Source: Paenibacillus cremeus (lineage in GTDB: Bacteria; Bacillota; Bacilli; Paenibacillales; NBRC-103111). From it: a DNA stretch of 61,470 bases. The DNA is taken from NCBI RefSeq assembly GCF_007786445.1, contig NZ_VNJI01000047.1:1-61470 (forward strand). The letters are read 5' to 3'. The translations under genes and the position numbers were made by a program. Positions 8,501-15,748 of the stretch are shown in pieces. Position 1 is the first letter of the stretch. Every line of letters begins with the position of its first letter. The notes under the pieces are model-generated. The model was not told where the DNA came from, made no database searches, and saw only the letters and a program-made list of their open reading frames with translations.

Positions 8501-9500
8501 CTATGGACATGAGCTTAGCGAACGGAATATACGGATGTCTGGTAGCCTCAGTAAGCATATCCCTTACCGTACGAAGGGATTCCAAAGCCGTCATAGCTCC
8601 ATGTAAAGATGACCGTATAACTAATGTTTGGTTTTTGGCACCGGATGAGCCCACGATCCCGACGATCAAGTCCTCTTGGCCGGTATACCGGTGCAGCATT
8701 ACATTTAACAAAGTTAATAAAAGGGACTCCATCGTCATGCCTTCCCGCATGCAGAGCGATCTCATGTCGCGGAAAACTGGGCCTGAGATCCGGAAGGTAT
8801 GAGCTTGTCCATTCAAAGTAGGCTGATGCGGCCGAGGATAATCGAATGGAAGCCGAAGCTCGGGAAGCTCCCCACTAAGTCGCTGCTCCCAGTAAGCCCC
8901 CTCCTCGCCCCCCTCTGCCTCAATGCCTAAGGCCACGCTTTTTTCGGGGATAGTAATGCCATTTGTTTCCCCAAACAGAGTAACGTATAGCCTGGATAAC
9001 TCTTCGGCCAGATCATGAATCGTCCAACCGTTCATCAGAAGGCGGTGGACGGTCAGTATTACAACATGCTCCTCATCTGATTGTTTGACAACTGCTGCAC
9101 GTACTAGTAGTTCCTTCGCCACATCAAATGAACGGGTCCGTTCGAGCTCAGTTTGCCGCTTCAATTCACGGATGCGCTCCTCTGCCGACAAATGGCTGAT
9201 ATCGTATACCCGCAGTGCTTCATAGGTAAATGGCCGAAGTGTTCTGATTAGAGCACCTTCTTGGCTGCTGAAGCCGGCTCTTAGCGCCTCATGGTCTCTA
9301 ATCAGCTCATTGATGCAGCACTCTAATTTCTTGTGCTGCACAGCACCTCTAAACCTCATTATGCATGATTCATTCAAAGCAGAATGACCCGGCTTCTGCT
9401 TCTCCAACAACCAGTACCACTCCTGCTCAAATGTCAACGCTCCACTCGTCCTACCGGTTAAGTTCGTGATTTCCCTAAGCATCCGTTTTTTATCCTCCAT
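5577..9500 (-). CDS. Single-module nonribosomal peptide synthetase C-A-T-TE with degenerate C domain
   Basis: Starting at MEDKKRMLRE (ATG at 9500, site AAAGGTG) the protein has 1307 residues. A condensation-like domain (about 20-440) has HRLLMNG at 152-158 where active domains have HHxxxDG, so the catalytic second His is Arg and the Asp is Asn. The adenylation domain (about 458-958) has YTSGSTGKPKG, NAYGPTE and GKIDRK. A carrier domain has LGGHSL with the phosphopantetheine Ser at 1002. A type I thioesterase follows with GYSLGG (Ser 1129), a VVDS Asp and a GNHF His. The in-frame extension upstream of 9500 overlaps the PPTase gene and is rejected. The gene starts 33 bases after that gene and is clearly co-transcribed. 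No partner synthetase is present in the window. The product is unknown. Confidence 0.92.
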   Translation of the reverse strand: MEDKKRMLREITNLTGRTSGALTFEQEWYWLLEKQKPGHSALNESCIMRFRGAVQHKKLECCINELIRDHEALRAGFSSQEGALIRTLRPFTYEALRVYDISHLSAEERIRELKRQTELERTRSFDVAKELLVRAAVVKQSDEEHVVILTVHRLLMNGWTIHDLAEELSRLYVTLFGETNGITIPEKSVALGIEAEGGEEGAYWEQRLSGELPELRLPFDYPRPHQPTLNGQAHTFRISGPVFRDMRSLCMREGMTMESLLLTLLNVMLHRYTGQEDLIVGIVGSSGAKNQTLVIRSSLHGAMTALESLRTVRDMLTEATRHPYIPFAKLMSIVGSEGGGKVSNPLFQVMLKMERTPKAHLDIAGLRLEVTEHDNHPAFVDLTLRVKEEDGELLCAFVYNTDVFAEETIARMEGHFTNLLGGLLAAPDAPISTLPLLKEEERYELLEAWNGRGAAYPRQASIHELLDQQADWHPDRTALQWDAGQMTYRELDKRANQLAHYLQEQGLDKEQLVAICLERSPHMIVSFISVLKAGGAYVPLDMTYPPDRIAHMIDDSNVSIIITTDRMAKQLPPTKARMICLDKVVLAIAAHPEHRPIYRSGADSLAYVMYTSGSTGKPKGVAVAHRGIVRLVKQIDYADLGPEESILNLTTSAFDVSAFEIYGSLLNGGRLVLMNADRPSLEQIGETIRKNQVTTMCMTPEMLNLLIEDCKNAMGSLRQILSAGDALPVWLARKCLAQLPDCRLINAYGPTENSVYSTSYWVKEVADEATTIPIGRPIVNDGVYILDQHLQPVPKGVAGELYVFGDGVALGYLNNESLTAERFPVNPFSSKPGARMYKTGDVVRYRSDGNIEFIGRADQQVKIRGCRIELGEVEAAVGLYPGIRQIVAGTHKREDGTSELVVYVVTQKGERFNQQQMRSFVRERLPEFMVPSYFIPLEEIPVTPVGKIDRKRLPAPNVPYNQANVILPRNKIEEKLADIWGSLLDGRQISVTDNFFDLGGHSLLAMRMFSEIERVFHKQLSVSVILEENTIEKLAKCLALDPIETPMPPSLVTIQPLGSKPPVFCIHGGDGEVLSYRNLANLLGQERPVYGLRFTERDEATSIDVLAAKYIEEIKAVQSSGPYSLVGYSLGGIIAYEMARLLEQAGEKVNLLGVVDSLNPIVYPSKSTLRKRVSKNLKYLRQLPVAQMLSFMRLKFQNVVQRFQNMVRVEEVEQGELHLQNALMTYEPKPFRGKMLLLRANEKLVNDELFVDEKMGWGDVVNGDITVHEIPGNHFTLMSEPNVGHVAKYIKSYLIASERNYPLKLNR

Positions 9501-9532
9501 GCGGCACCTTTGAAATAGTTTAAAGCTGTTTC

Positions 9533-10315
9533 TTATGGAATCAGTAACTGCCTTATTAAATCGGGATAATGGAAAAATACAGCTCTCGGGACGGATGAGT
9601 TCACAGCGACGGCTCCTTGATAATCTGGACTCCACTGAAACGAGTGCAGCGCATAACTCGACATCGAATGGACGTCTCTATGATCCGCCAAGCCTCCTAT
9701 TCCGGTGAAACCTGTGCCGATGGCTTTCAGCAAGGCCTCTTTCCGTGTCCAGAGCTTATAAAATGCCGAAGCTTGTCCATCGACCGGCGTGGCTTCGAGC
9801 TGGGCCGCTTCCATCGGGGAAAAATAGCTTTGGGCTATGCTGAACCAGTCGAAGTCCTTTCGAATCTGTTCTACATCCACACCAACCTCCCAGTCTTTCG
9901 ATAAAACGCAACAAAATGTATCATTTGAGTGGGTAATATTGAACTGAATGCGCTTATGCTCAAGCCGGGCTGCCAAATAGGGCTTCCCGTGCTTCGTGCT
10001 TTCCAGTGTAAGTTCAGAGGGGGCTATCTCGGTGTATGCCGATAAGAGGAGTCGTAGAAGAGCGTGGGAAATAATATACCGGCTTTGGTCTTGCGCGTAT
10101 TTGAATCGAAACGCTCGAAGCTGCTCTTCAGGGGATAGCAAGCAGCTTAAGTTGGACATAACAGAAGTGGGCGCATCCGTGGCGGCGTACCAGACATGCA
10201 CTTCACGGCCGCTTCGAAATAAGGCCCTAGAGGCTGCATCCAGAGGGTGAGCCTCGTGGAATCGAACCATTGACGCTGCTTCGTCTTCGTCGGTCAATCT
10301 CGGCGTCACCACCAT
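9533..10315 (-). CDS. Sfp-type 4'-phosphopantetheinyl transferase
   Basis: The 260-residue enzyme transfers phosphopantetheine from CoA to the Ser of carrier domains. The family motifs are present: FNITHS, the Mg-binding GVDVE, and KLWTRKEALLKAIGTG. Its length fits Sfp-type enzymes (about 220-260). AAAGGAGG lies 8 bases before the ATG. It is the first gene of the operon, 33 bases before the NRPS, so it probably activates that carrier domain (residue 1002) and possibly others in the cell. Confidence 0.93.
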   Translation of the reverse strand: MVVTPRLTDEDEAASMVRFHEAHPLDAASRALFRSGREVHVWYAATDAPTSVMSNLSCLLSPEEQLRAFRFKYAQDQSRYIISHALLRLLLSAYTEIAPSELTLESTKHGKPYLAARLEHKRIQFNITHSNDTFCCVLSKDWEVGVDVEQIRKDFDWFSIAQSYFSPMEAAQLEATPVDGQASAFYKLWTRKEALLKAIGTGFTGIGGLADHRDVHSMSSYALHSFQWSPDYQGAVAVNSSVPRAVFFHYPDLIRQLLIP

Positions 10316-10403
10316 CGTCCCCCTCCTTTATCTAGGGTCACCGAATGATATTGAACCGACCTTCCAAGCTAGGATCAGGTAGTCAAACATTGGTCATATA
10401 TCT

Positions 10404-10422
10404 ATGATACTTATTGTATCAT
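10404..10422. promoter_or_regulatory. AT-rich operator-like dyad upstream of the PPTase-NRPS operon
   Basis: ATGATAC and GTATCAT pair perfectly around a TTATT centre, about 90 bases before the PPTase start. On the minus strand the left edge reads GATAATGATA, which resembles half of a Fur box, but the dyad spacing does not fit the classical 7-1-7 Fur site. The regulator is unknown. Confidence 0.4.
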
Positions 10423-10468
10423 TATCTTTTAATTTTTGGTAGCCCCTTTTCAATTTTTATCCATACTT

Positions 10469-10753
10469 TTACCAAATTCGAGGTCTACTTACTCTGCTTC
10501 TGCCGGAGATCGACGCTCTTCTTTTGCGTTTACGCTGCCCGATTCGGGTTTTCGCGGGATTCACTTGGCTTACACGCACGGTCGGTTCCGAGGTTTTTGC
10601 AGCCGCTTCGGCCACCAGCCGGCTGAATTGCTTCAGCATCGGGGACAGCTGCCCGGCGCTCTGGTAGATCGTGTTCATTTTGTCCATCGCCGTAATCAGC
10701 TCATCCAGTCCCTCGTTCAAATTGCGGATGACAGTAGGAAATTTGCCGCTCAT
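10469..10753 (-). CDS. Small helical protein, function unknown
   Basis: A 94-residue protein is read from MSGKFPTVIRNLNEGLDELI. An AAAGG site is 9 bases before this ATG and too close to the ATG nine bases upstream. The first 60 residues look like one or two amphipathic helices (LDELITAMDKMNTIYQSAGQ). The last 35 are strongly basic, with RKRKRR and SRVSRPR, which suggests contact with nucleic acid or membrane phospholipid. No family was recognised. It lies between the NRPS operon and a YjcZ-type gene, on the same strand, with a terminator before it, so it is probably its own unit. Confidence 0.55.
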   Translation of the reverse strand: MSGKFPTVIRNLNEGLDELITAMDKMNTIYQSAGQLSPMLKQFSRLVAEAAAKTSEPTVRVSQVNPAKTRIGQRKRKRRASISGRSRVSRPRIW

Positions 10754-10837
10754 GTCGTTCATCCTTTCTTCATGGTTGGTACTGTATTGTATGCAGGTGA
10801 ACGCCTGGTCGGATTGGGCACTGGATTTTCCCCCGAC

Positions 10838-10869
10838 AAAAAGAAAATACCCGGCCACGAATGGCCGGG
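10838..10869 (-). terminator. Terminator of the YjcZ-type gene
   Basis: CCCGGCCA (10850-10857) pairs with TGGCCGGG (10862-10869) around a 4-base loop, followed on the minus strand by TATTTTCTTTTT. Confidence 0.85.
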
Positions 10870-10883
10870 CCGGGAGCTATCAA

Positions 10884-10991
10884 TTAGATAACCCAAGCAG
10901 AAAGAACGATAACCAGCAGAATAAACAGGACCAAAATTGTTCCAGTCGAAGTAAAGCCGCCGTATCCACCGCAACCGCCATAGCCGCCCAT
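10884..10991 (-). CDS. YjcZ-family sporulation micropeptide
   Basis: A 35-residue frame reads MGGYGGCGGYGGFTSTGTIL, then a hydrophobic helix VLFILLVIVLSAWVI. The Gly/Tyr-rich head followed by one C-terminal transmembrane helix is the hallmark of the YjcZ/YxzK-like sporulation micropeptides of Bacillales. A strong terminator follows. A second protein with the same tail (TSxGTILVLxILLVIVL) lies at 21944-22231. These peptides are found in the spore envelope; their molecular role is not known. Confidence 0.8.
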   Translation of the reverse strand: MGGYGGCGGYGGFTSTGTILVLFILLVIVLSAWVI

Positions 10992-11130
10992 TAGGATCAC
11001 TCCTCATCCGTTTTTGAGCTTTGGGATGTTTCCCTAAACCCATACCACATTATATGGAGCTGATCTCCTTAAGGTATGGGTACATGATTAGGGGAGTTGC
11101 GCCCTTTTCCGCTAGTGAACCTCCAGTACT

Positions 11131-11250
11131 TCATCGATCCATGATCCCGTATTTGATCTTAATCCGCTCCAGCTTCTCGATCATCGGGCCCGATAGCACG
11201 TACAAGAAAAACACCGTCGCCAAAGCGTGCACCAGATCAAACCAGGGCCG
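11131..11250 (-). pseudogene. C-terminal remnant of a membrane protein (ECF S-component-like)
   Basis: Just behind the DUF4153 gene a stop-terminated frame reads RPWFDLVHALATVFFLYVLS, then GPMIEKLERIKIKYGIMDR. Stops lie immediately upstream in this frame and no start is available. The sequence looks like a last transmembrane helix plus the polar tail of ECF-type substrate-binding membrane proteins. It is taken as what remains of a deleted gene, with moderate doubt about the family. Confidence 0.4.
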
Positions 11251-11256
11251 CTAAAC

Positions 11257-12501
11257 CTAAAACAGAAGAGGAAAAACAAACGTCACCATCGCGGCCCAGA
11301 TTCCGTACACTGGCAAATACTTCGTAATGGCCGCTTGAACCGCCGAAGGTCCGGTTTGATTTCGAAGAAAGCGCCCATAGGATATCATAATCCAAAGGAG
11401 ATGAGCCCAGATCAGGAGGTTGATGCCTAGAACAGCAAGCCGGTTAGGCGTAATCCCGTACGAGGAAAGCCGGAACACGATCGCAGATAAAGCCACACTG
11501 TCAATGAGAAGAGCAAGCACGATGAGGGCCACGTTGATATAATCGGAAAGGCTCTTGTTCTCGTCCGCGCCGCTTTCGGTAATGGAGAAGATCGTGACGG
11601 CCAATACGCTAAGCAGAATTCCGTTGAAGGCTAGGAGGAAATCACGGTCCAAAAACGGATTTTTCCCGACCCACATCACAGTGATCAAATAGGCCAGCAA
11701 GGTGACCAACACCAGAGGGCTAAAAATTTTAGCTATATAAGGTGCAATATTTTTGGCCAGCTTCAGGTTCCTTGAGACCAGATAGACAGCCACAATCGAA
11801 AGTGCCGCAGCACCGAAGGCAACGACATTTTTCATATAAAATTCCGCGATATCCAGTCCGACAAATCGAAACAGCTGCATCGTTAATGCCGTTAACAGCA
11901 TGCCGCTGATGGCCATAATGGCGTAAAGGATACCGAATTCCCCGTTAAATTTTAGATAGGCTAATCTTGTGCTCCCTTTGCGATAGTCGTTGCCTGTGAA
12001 TGCAAGCCCTGCTAACGTCCATAAAAAAATGGGAAGGTGCATATACGCCAGAATTATACTGTCCGTATGCTCCAGCGGCAGCAGATTAAGATAAACTCCG
12101 GAGACTAGAAATAAAGCTCCAAGGATATAAAGAACGCCCTTTTTAGGGGGATTTTTGTATACGAAGTAGGCGGCCATTAAGGGAAGGATCCCAAACGCAA
12201 GGTTCATAGGGGCGATGAACTGCTTTTCTACAAAATGCAGCATAACCCTCGTGACGATCCCGGCCAGAATGGCCAACACGCCCATGGATAAGAAATCCTT
12301 CGAAAGCAAGGAGGCCTTTTCTTGGTGGACCGTCTCCTTGAAATGCAGTCTCTCGTACCATACGGCAAGCACCTGCGAATCCGGGTGCTGTTCCCGGGCA
12401 TTGGGGAGTGACGCTTTAAACGCCTCGGGTTCTTTTCTATAGATTCGCTCTAGCTCATGGGGGTTATCCCGGTTTTCGTTAATCAGGCTAATCATTTCCA
12501 T
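11257..12501 (-). CDS. DUF4153-family polytopic membrane protein
   Basis: Starting at MEMISLINENRD (site GGGGAGG, 7 bases before) the protein has 414 residues. About 70 polar N-terminal residues are followed by roughly twelve hydrophobic helices. The block TIFSITESGADENKSLSDYI, then LLIDSVALSAIVFRLSSYGI, is typical of DUF4153 membrane proteins. The biochemical role of the family is unknown. It is the last gene of a three-gene set DUF2975 - XRE regulator - DUF4153, with intergenic gaps of ten bases or fewer, so all three are surely co-transcribed. Confidence 0.75.
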   Translation of the reverse strand: MEMISLINENRDNPHELERIYRKEPEAFKASLPNAREQHPDSQVLAVWYERLHFKETVHQEKASLLSKDFLSMGVLAILAGIVTRVMLHFVEKQFIAPMNLAFGILPLMAAYFVYKNPPKKGVLYILGALFLVSGVYLNLLPLEHTDSIILAYMHLPIFLWTLAGLAFTGNDYRKGSTRLAYLKFNGEFGILYAIMAISGMLLTALTMQLFRFVGLDIAEFYMKNVVAFGAAALSIVAVYLVSRNLKLAKNIAPYIAKIFSPLVLVTLLAYLITVMWVGKNPFLDRDFLLAFNGILLSVLAVTIFSITESGADENKSLSDYINVALIVLALLIDSVALSAIVFRLSSYGITPNRLAVLGINLLIWAHLLWIMISYGRFLRNQTGPSAVQAAITKYLPVYGIWAAMVTFVFPLLF

Positions 12502-12502
12502 G

Positions 12503-12721
12503 CTAAACCTCCCCTTCGTCACTTTTATACTCCAAAATGTCTCCAGGCTGACAGTCTAAAGCTTTGCAAATGGACTCTAACGTCGATAGTCGAATCGCTT
12601 TGGCTTTCCCATTTTTTAAGATGGAAAGATTCGCTATCGTGATCCCCACCCGATCGGCGAGCTCCGTAACACTCATTTTCCGTTTCGCCAGCATCACATC
12701 TACATTGATAATAATAGGCAT
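12503..12721 (-). CDS. XRE/Cro-C1-type transcriptional regulator (YozG-like)
   Basis: A 72-residue protein consists almost only of a helix-turn-helix of the Cro/C1 type (SVTELADRVGITIANLSILK). The ATG at 12721 gives the family's usual start MPIIINVDVMLAKRKMS with GAGGTG six bases before. A GTG nine bases upstream is possible but less well placed. Small regulators of this kind are commonly paired with DUF2975 membrane proteins, exactly as here (stop of that gene at 12732). It presumably controls its own operon, perhaps through the repeats at 13250-13295. Confidence 0.85.
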   Translation of the reverse strand: MPIIINVDVMLAKRKMSVTELADRVGITIANLSILKNGKAKAIRLSTLESICKALDCQPGDILEYKSDEGEV

Positions 12722-12731
12722 TAGCTTCACC

Positions 12732-13214
12732 TCAGACCGTTAAATCGTTTTCGGATTTGATATCGATAGCTTCTTTCAGAAGCCTTTGAAGCACAGCGGA
12801 GAAGGTGGCAATGACGGCTGGGGCGAAAATCAAGACCAATCCGATGACAATAACCCCCGGGGCATCGTCCTTCTCCCCAAGGAGATAAAAGAGCGGCAAG
12901 CCGGCCACATACACGACGCTGATGATGATCGCACAGTATTTGATGTTCTTCAGGGCATTTACGGACAATTCCGAAAACGCATGATTTCGGTCAATATAGC
13001 TTAAAAGCTTGAGCGCCTGATACAAAGCAGTGAAAAACGGGATCGCCGTAACGTACATAATCCCCAGCACAGGATAGAGCAAATGGGCCAGCGCATAATG
13101 GTTGTCTGCTGCATCCTTAGCGATCATAGGTAACCCGAGGACGCACATAACAAGCACCGGAAGACCAATCAGAAGGACCGCCAGCTTTAAAAGAAGCGTT
13201 GTACCTTGTTTCAT
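12732..13214 (-). CDS. DUF2975 membrane protein
   Basis: The 160-residue protein has four hydrophobic segments (about 7-30, 45-68, 92-112, 120-145). The polar stretch LLSYIDRNHAFSELSVNALK between helices 2 and 3 is characteristic of DUF2975. These proteins are encoded beside small XRE regulators in many Firmicutes and are suspected to act as their membrane partner or sensor; this is inference. It is the first gene of the DUF2975-XRE-DUF4153 operon. Confidence 0.85.
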   Translation of the reverse strand: MKQGTTLLLKLAVLLIGLPVLVMCVLGLPMIAKDAADNHYALAHLLYPVLGIMYVTAIPFFTALYQALKLLSYIDRNHAFSELSVNALKNIKYCAIIISVVYVAGLPLFYLLGEKDDAPGVIVIGLVLIFAPAVIATFSAVLQRLLKEAIDIKSENDLTV

Positions 13215-13249
13215 AACTTACACCTCACATGTTTTTTCACATCGAATTT

Positions 13250-13295
13250 AACACAATATTTATCGTTTTGCAATAAATTATATTCGCAATAAAAT
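13250..13295 (-). promoter_or_regulatory. AT-rich promoter/operator region of the DUF2975 operon
   Basis: On the minus strand the octamer TTTATTGC occurs twice, 17 bases apart, overlapping a TATAAT at 13282-13277. Direct repeats straddling the -10 suggest autoregulation by the XRE protein. No convincing -35 is seen. Confidence 0.35.
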
Positions 13296-13318
13296 AAATC
13301 ATTACTGTTACGCAAAAT

Positions 13319-13355
13319 AAAAAAAACCACCATGCGACGATAAGTCACACGGTGG
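13319..13355 (-). terminator. Terminator of the sulfatase operon
   Basis: CCACC (13327-13331) pairs with GGTGG (13351-13355) with further inner pairing (TG-AC against GT-CA), followed on the minus strand by eight T. Confidence 0.75.
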
Positions 13356-13385
13356 CTTTAGGTTTCCTCTAAGCCCTTCAGCTCG

Positions 13386-14873
13386 TTACATCCGTTTATT
13401 CGGTCGATGCGGAACGGTGTCGCACGTTTCCTGATAAAACGTCAAGAGACGCTCCTTCAGCTCCATCAGCACGCCAGCATATTCCGGGTCTGCAATCCGG
13501 TTGATCGTCTCCCCCGGGTCACGGACCAGATCGTACAGCTCATCCTTCTCGTACATCCGGCGGACATATTTATACTCCTTGGTCCGGCACATGACCGCCT
13601 TCGAGTGCTCGGGGCCCTCCTGCAGCTGCCACTGGATGCGCGGCCAATACAGCCCGGCGCCGCTCGTAACCGAGGTGCTCTCCCGCTCCATGCACTGCTC
13701 CTCCCCGTGCAGCCTGCCCCCCTCGCAAAAGACCGCATCGCGATGCTCATCCGTTTCACCGGCGATGACCGGGAGCAGCGAGCGGCCGAAGTGAGTATGC
13801 TCAGGCGTGAGTCCGAGCAGCGCTTCGACGGTAGCCGGGAAATCGATCAGCTCCACCAGCGCTTCGCTCACTCTAGGCGCGACAGGTACATCCTTAGGCG
13901 GCTTGATGATAAAAGGAACCCGCGACAAGCAGTCCTCGAACGTATTCTGCGTTTTCTCCACCAGCCCGTAATCCCCTGTAAAATCGCCGTGATCGGAGAA
14001 AAAGAACACCGCAGAGTCGTCGTACATGCCCGCTTCGCGCAGCGCATCCATCACCATTTCGAACTGCCGGTCTACGCGGGAGCACATCCCGTAATAGGTA
14101 GCGCGCAGCTCGTCCCAGCGGTCCTCCGTCCAGCCTTGAAGATGCTGCTTTTCATAGATGCCCTTGAGCAGGCTCGGCTTGTCATCCCACTGCTCCGGCG
14201 CGGGGATGCGAGGCGGCAGCTTGGCTCTGTCGGTCATGCTGAAATAGGGCTCCTCCACGCCATACGGCGGATGAGGGTACAGCAAGGGCAAATAAATGCA
14301 CAGCGGCTGATCGGCAGGCGCGTTGCGGATCATATCGATGGCGCCCAGCACGTTAGCCCAGTCCCCATCGTAGTACGCTTCCTCATCCTCGGCCTTCTCC
14401 AGCTTCCCGGCGTAGAAGGAAAAGTAATTGTCCCCCTCCGGCTCCCCGCGCCACACGTCGTGGGCATGCAGATTCGTTTCCCGCCGAGGCGGCTTGGCCG
14501 GCTTGTATTTCACGTCGCAATACGCCTCGTAGCCGTTTTCTGCCGGAACGAGGTCGTTTTTGCCGCCCCACCAGACAAAATAACCGGCGTCCTTCAGCGT
14601 CTTCAGCAGCACCGGCTCATCCGGCTGCATCATGTGGTACATCGTGCGATGACCGCGGACGTGCGGGTACCAGCCGCTCATGAACGAGCAGCGGCTCGGC
14701 GTGCACACGGTATTTTGGCAGAAGGCACTGCGGAACGATACCGCCTCGGTTTGCGTCAGCTGGTCCAGGTACGGCGTTACGGCGGCCGCGTTCCCCATAT
14801 GCCCCATCACGTCGCTGCGCCATTGGTCCGGATTAAAAATAATAATGTGTGGTCGTTTGTTCGTACTAACCAT
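13386..14873 (-). CDS. Cys-type (formylglycine) sulfatase
   Basis: The 495-residue cytoplasmic-looking protein (no signal peptide) hydrolyses sulfate esters. VCTPSRCSF carries the C-x-P-S-R motif whose Cys (residue 57) is oxidised to formylglycine. Metal ligands are visible in NPDQWRSD and FFSDHGDFTGDYG. The second ATG (MVSTNKRP) is chosen because AAGGAG lies 8 bases before it but only 2 before the first. It is the last gene behind a CUT1 sugar ABC transporter, so the likely substrate is an imported sulfated oligosaccharide. No formylglycine-generating enzyme or anaerobic maturase is in the window. Catabolic GAG sulfatases of this kind have been seen beside heparinase-type lyases; one lies 40 kb away. 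Confidence 0.88.
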   Translation of the reverse strand: MVSTNKRPHIIIFNPDQWRSDVMGHMGNAAAVTPYLDQLTQTEAVSFRSAFCQNTVCTPSRCSFMSGWYPHVRGHRTMYHMMQPDEPVLLKTLKDAGYFVWWGGKNDLVPAENGYEAYCDVKYKPAKPPRRETNLHAHDVWRGEPEGDNYFSFYAGKLEKAEDEEAYYDGDWANVLGAIDMIRNAPADQPLCIYLPLLYPHPPYGVEEPYFSMTDRAKLPPRIPAPEQWDDKPSLLKGIYEKQHLQGWTEDRWDELRATYYGMCSRVDRQFEMVMDALREAGMYDDSAVFFFSDHGDFTGDYGLVEKTQNTFEDCLSRVPFIIKPPKDVPVAPRVSEALVELIDFPATVEALLGLTPEHTHFGRSLLPVIAGETDEHRDAVFCEGGRLHGEEQCMERESTSVTSGAGLYWPRIQWQLQEGPEHSKAVMCRTKEYKYVRRMYEKDELYDLVRDPGETINRIADPEYAGVLMELKERLLTFYQETCDTVPHRPNKRM

Positions 14874-14913
14874 GTCCATGTCTCCTTCATGAGAGAAAGT
14901 AGATTACCCTGGT

Positions 14914-15747
14914 TTACCCTTTGACAGAACCGGAAATCCCTTCGATAAAAAAGCGCTGGAACACAATAAAAACAATGATGACAGGAAGCACGGAAATGGT
15001 TGCGCCGGCCGCCATCCCGGACCAATCCACCGTATGCTCGCCGACAAACGAATACATGCCCACCGCCAGCGTACGCAGACCCGGTTTATTGACACTAAAG
15101 ATCAGCGGCACGAAAAAGGAGTTCCATGTCCATATAAACTGCATGATCGCCGTAGTGGCCACGATCGGCTTGGAGAGCGGCAGCATGACCTGCCAGAACG
15201 TGCGGAAAAATCCGCAGCCGTCCATTTCCGAAGCCTCTTCCAGCTCCTTGGGAAGATTAGCAAAGTACGTCATGTATAGCAGAATAAAAAGGACGTGCGC
15301 GCCGGAGGACTCTGCTAGAATAATGCCGGGCAGCGTATTGAGCAGCCCGAGGCTTTTAATAATCTGGTAAATCGGGATAATCGTATAGCCCTTCGGAATA
15401 AACATCGTAGCCGTGATGGCGACCACAAACAGCTTCCGGCCGGGGAACGCAACGCGCCCCAACGCATAGCCGGTTAACGCACACAGGAGGATGACAATGG
15501 CCACGGTCGTACACGTGATGATTACCGAATTGGAGAAATACGTGGAGAAATGCCCGATCTTCCAGGCTCTGGCGTAGTTTTCCCACTGCACCGTTTCAGG
15601 CAATAGCTGGAAGCCCGAATTGATATATTCGGTATTCGTCTTGAGCGAGGAGAACATCATCCATATAAACGGGTAGATCCAGATCACACCGAACACGATC
15701 AGAATGAAATGGAACACCCCGTCCACGAAAGCACGTTTTTGGGCCAA
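14914..15747 (-). CDS. Carbohydrate ABC transporter permease, MalG type
   Basis: The 277-residue membrane protein has six predicted helices and the EAA loop EEASEMDGCGFFRTFWQVML at about residues 180-200 that contacts the ATPase. It belongs to the CUT1 family of sugar importers. Translation begins at TTG (15747) with GGAGGGA seven bases before. The start follows the MalF-type stop by a single base, so translation is coupled. The operon lacks an ATPase gene, as is usual in Firmicutes where a shared MsmX-type ATPase serves many CUT1 systems. Confidence 0.9.
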   Translation of the reverse strand: MAQKRAFVDGVFHFILIVFGVIWIYPFIWMMFSSLKTNTEYINSGFQLLPETVQWENYARAWKIGHFSTYFSNSVIITCTTVAIVILLCALTGYALGRVAFPGRKLFVVAITATMFIPKGYTIIPIYQIIKSLGLLNTLPGIILAESSGAHVLFILLYMTYFANLPKELEEASEMDGCGFFRTFWQVMLPLSKPIVATTAIMQFIWTWNSFFVPLIFSVNKPGLRTLAVGMYSFVGEHTVDWSGMAAGATISVLPVIIVFIVFQRFFIEGISGSVKG

Positions 15748-15748
15748 G

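Noticed and set aside
9501..9635. 45-codon N-terminal extension of the NRPS
   Set aside because: Overlaps the end of the PPTase gene, lacks a ribosome site, and the start at 9500 has AAAGGTG and begins at the usual condensation-domain edge.
10404..10422. Definite Fur box
   Set aside because: Only half of the site fits; the arm spacing differs from the classical Fur consensus, so the regulator is left open.
13407..14924. 505-codon plus-strand open frame opposite the sulfatase
   Set aside because: Antisense shadow in high-GC DNA; no ribosome site or family motif, while the sulfatase strand has all its motifs.
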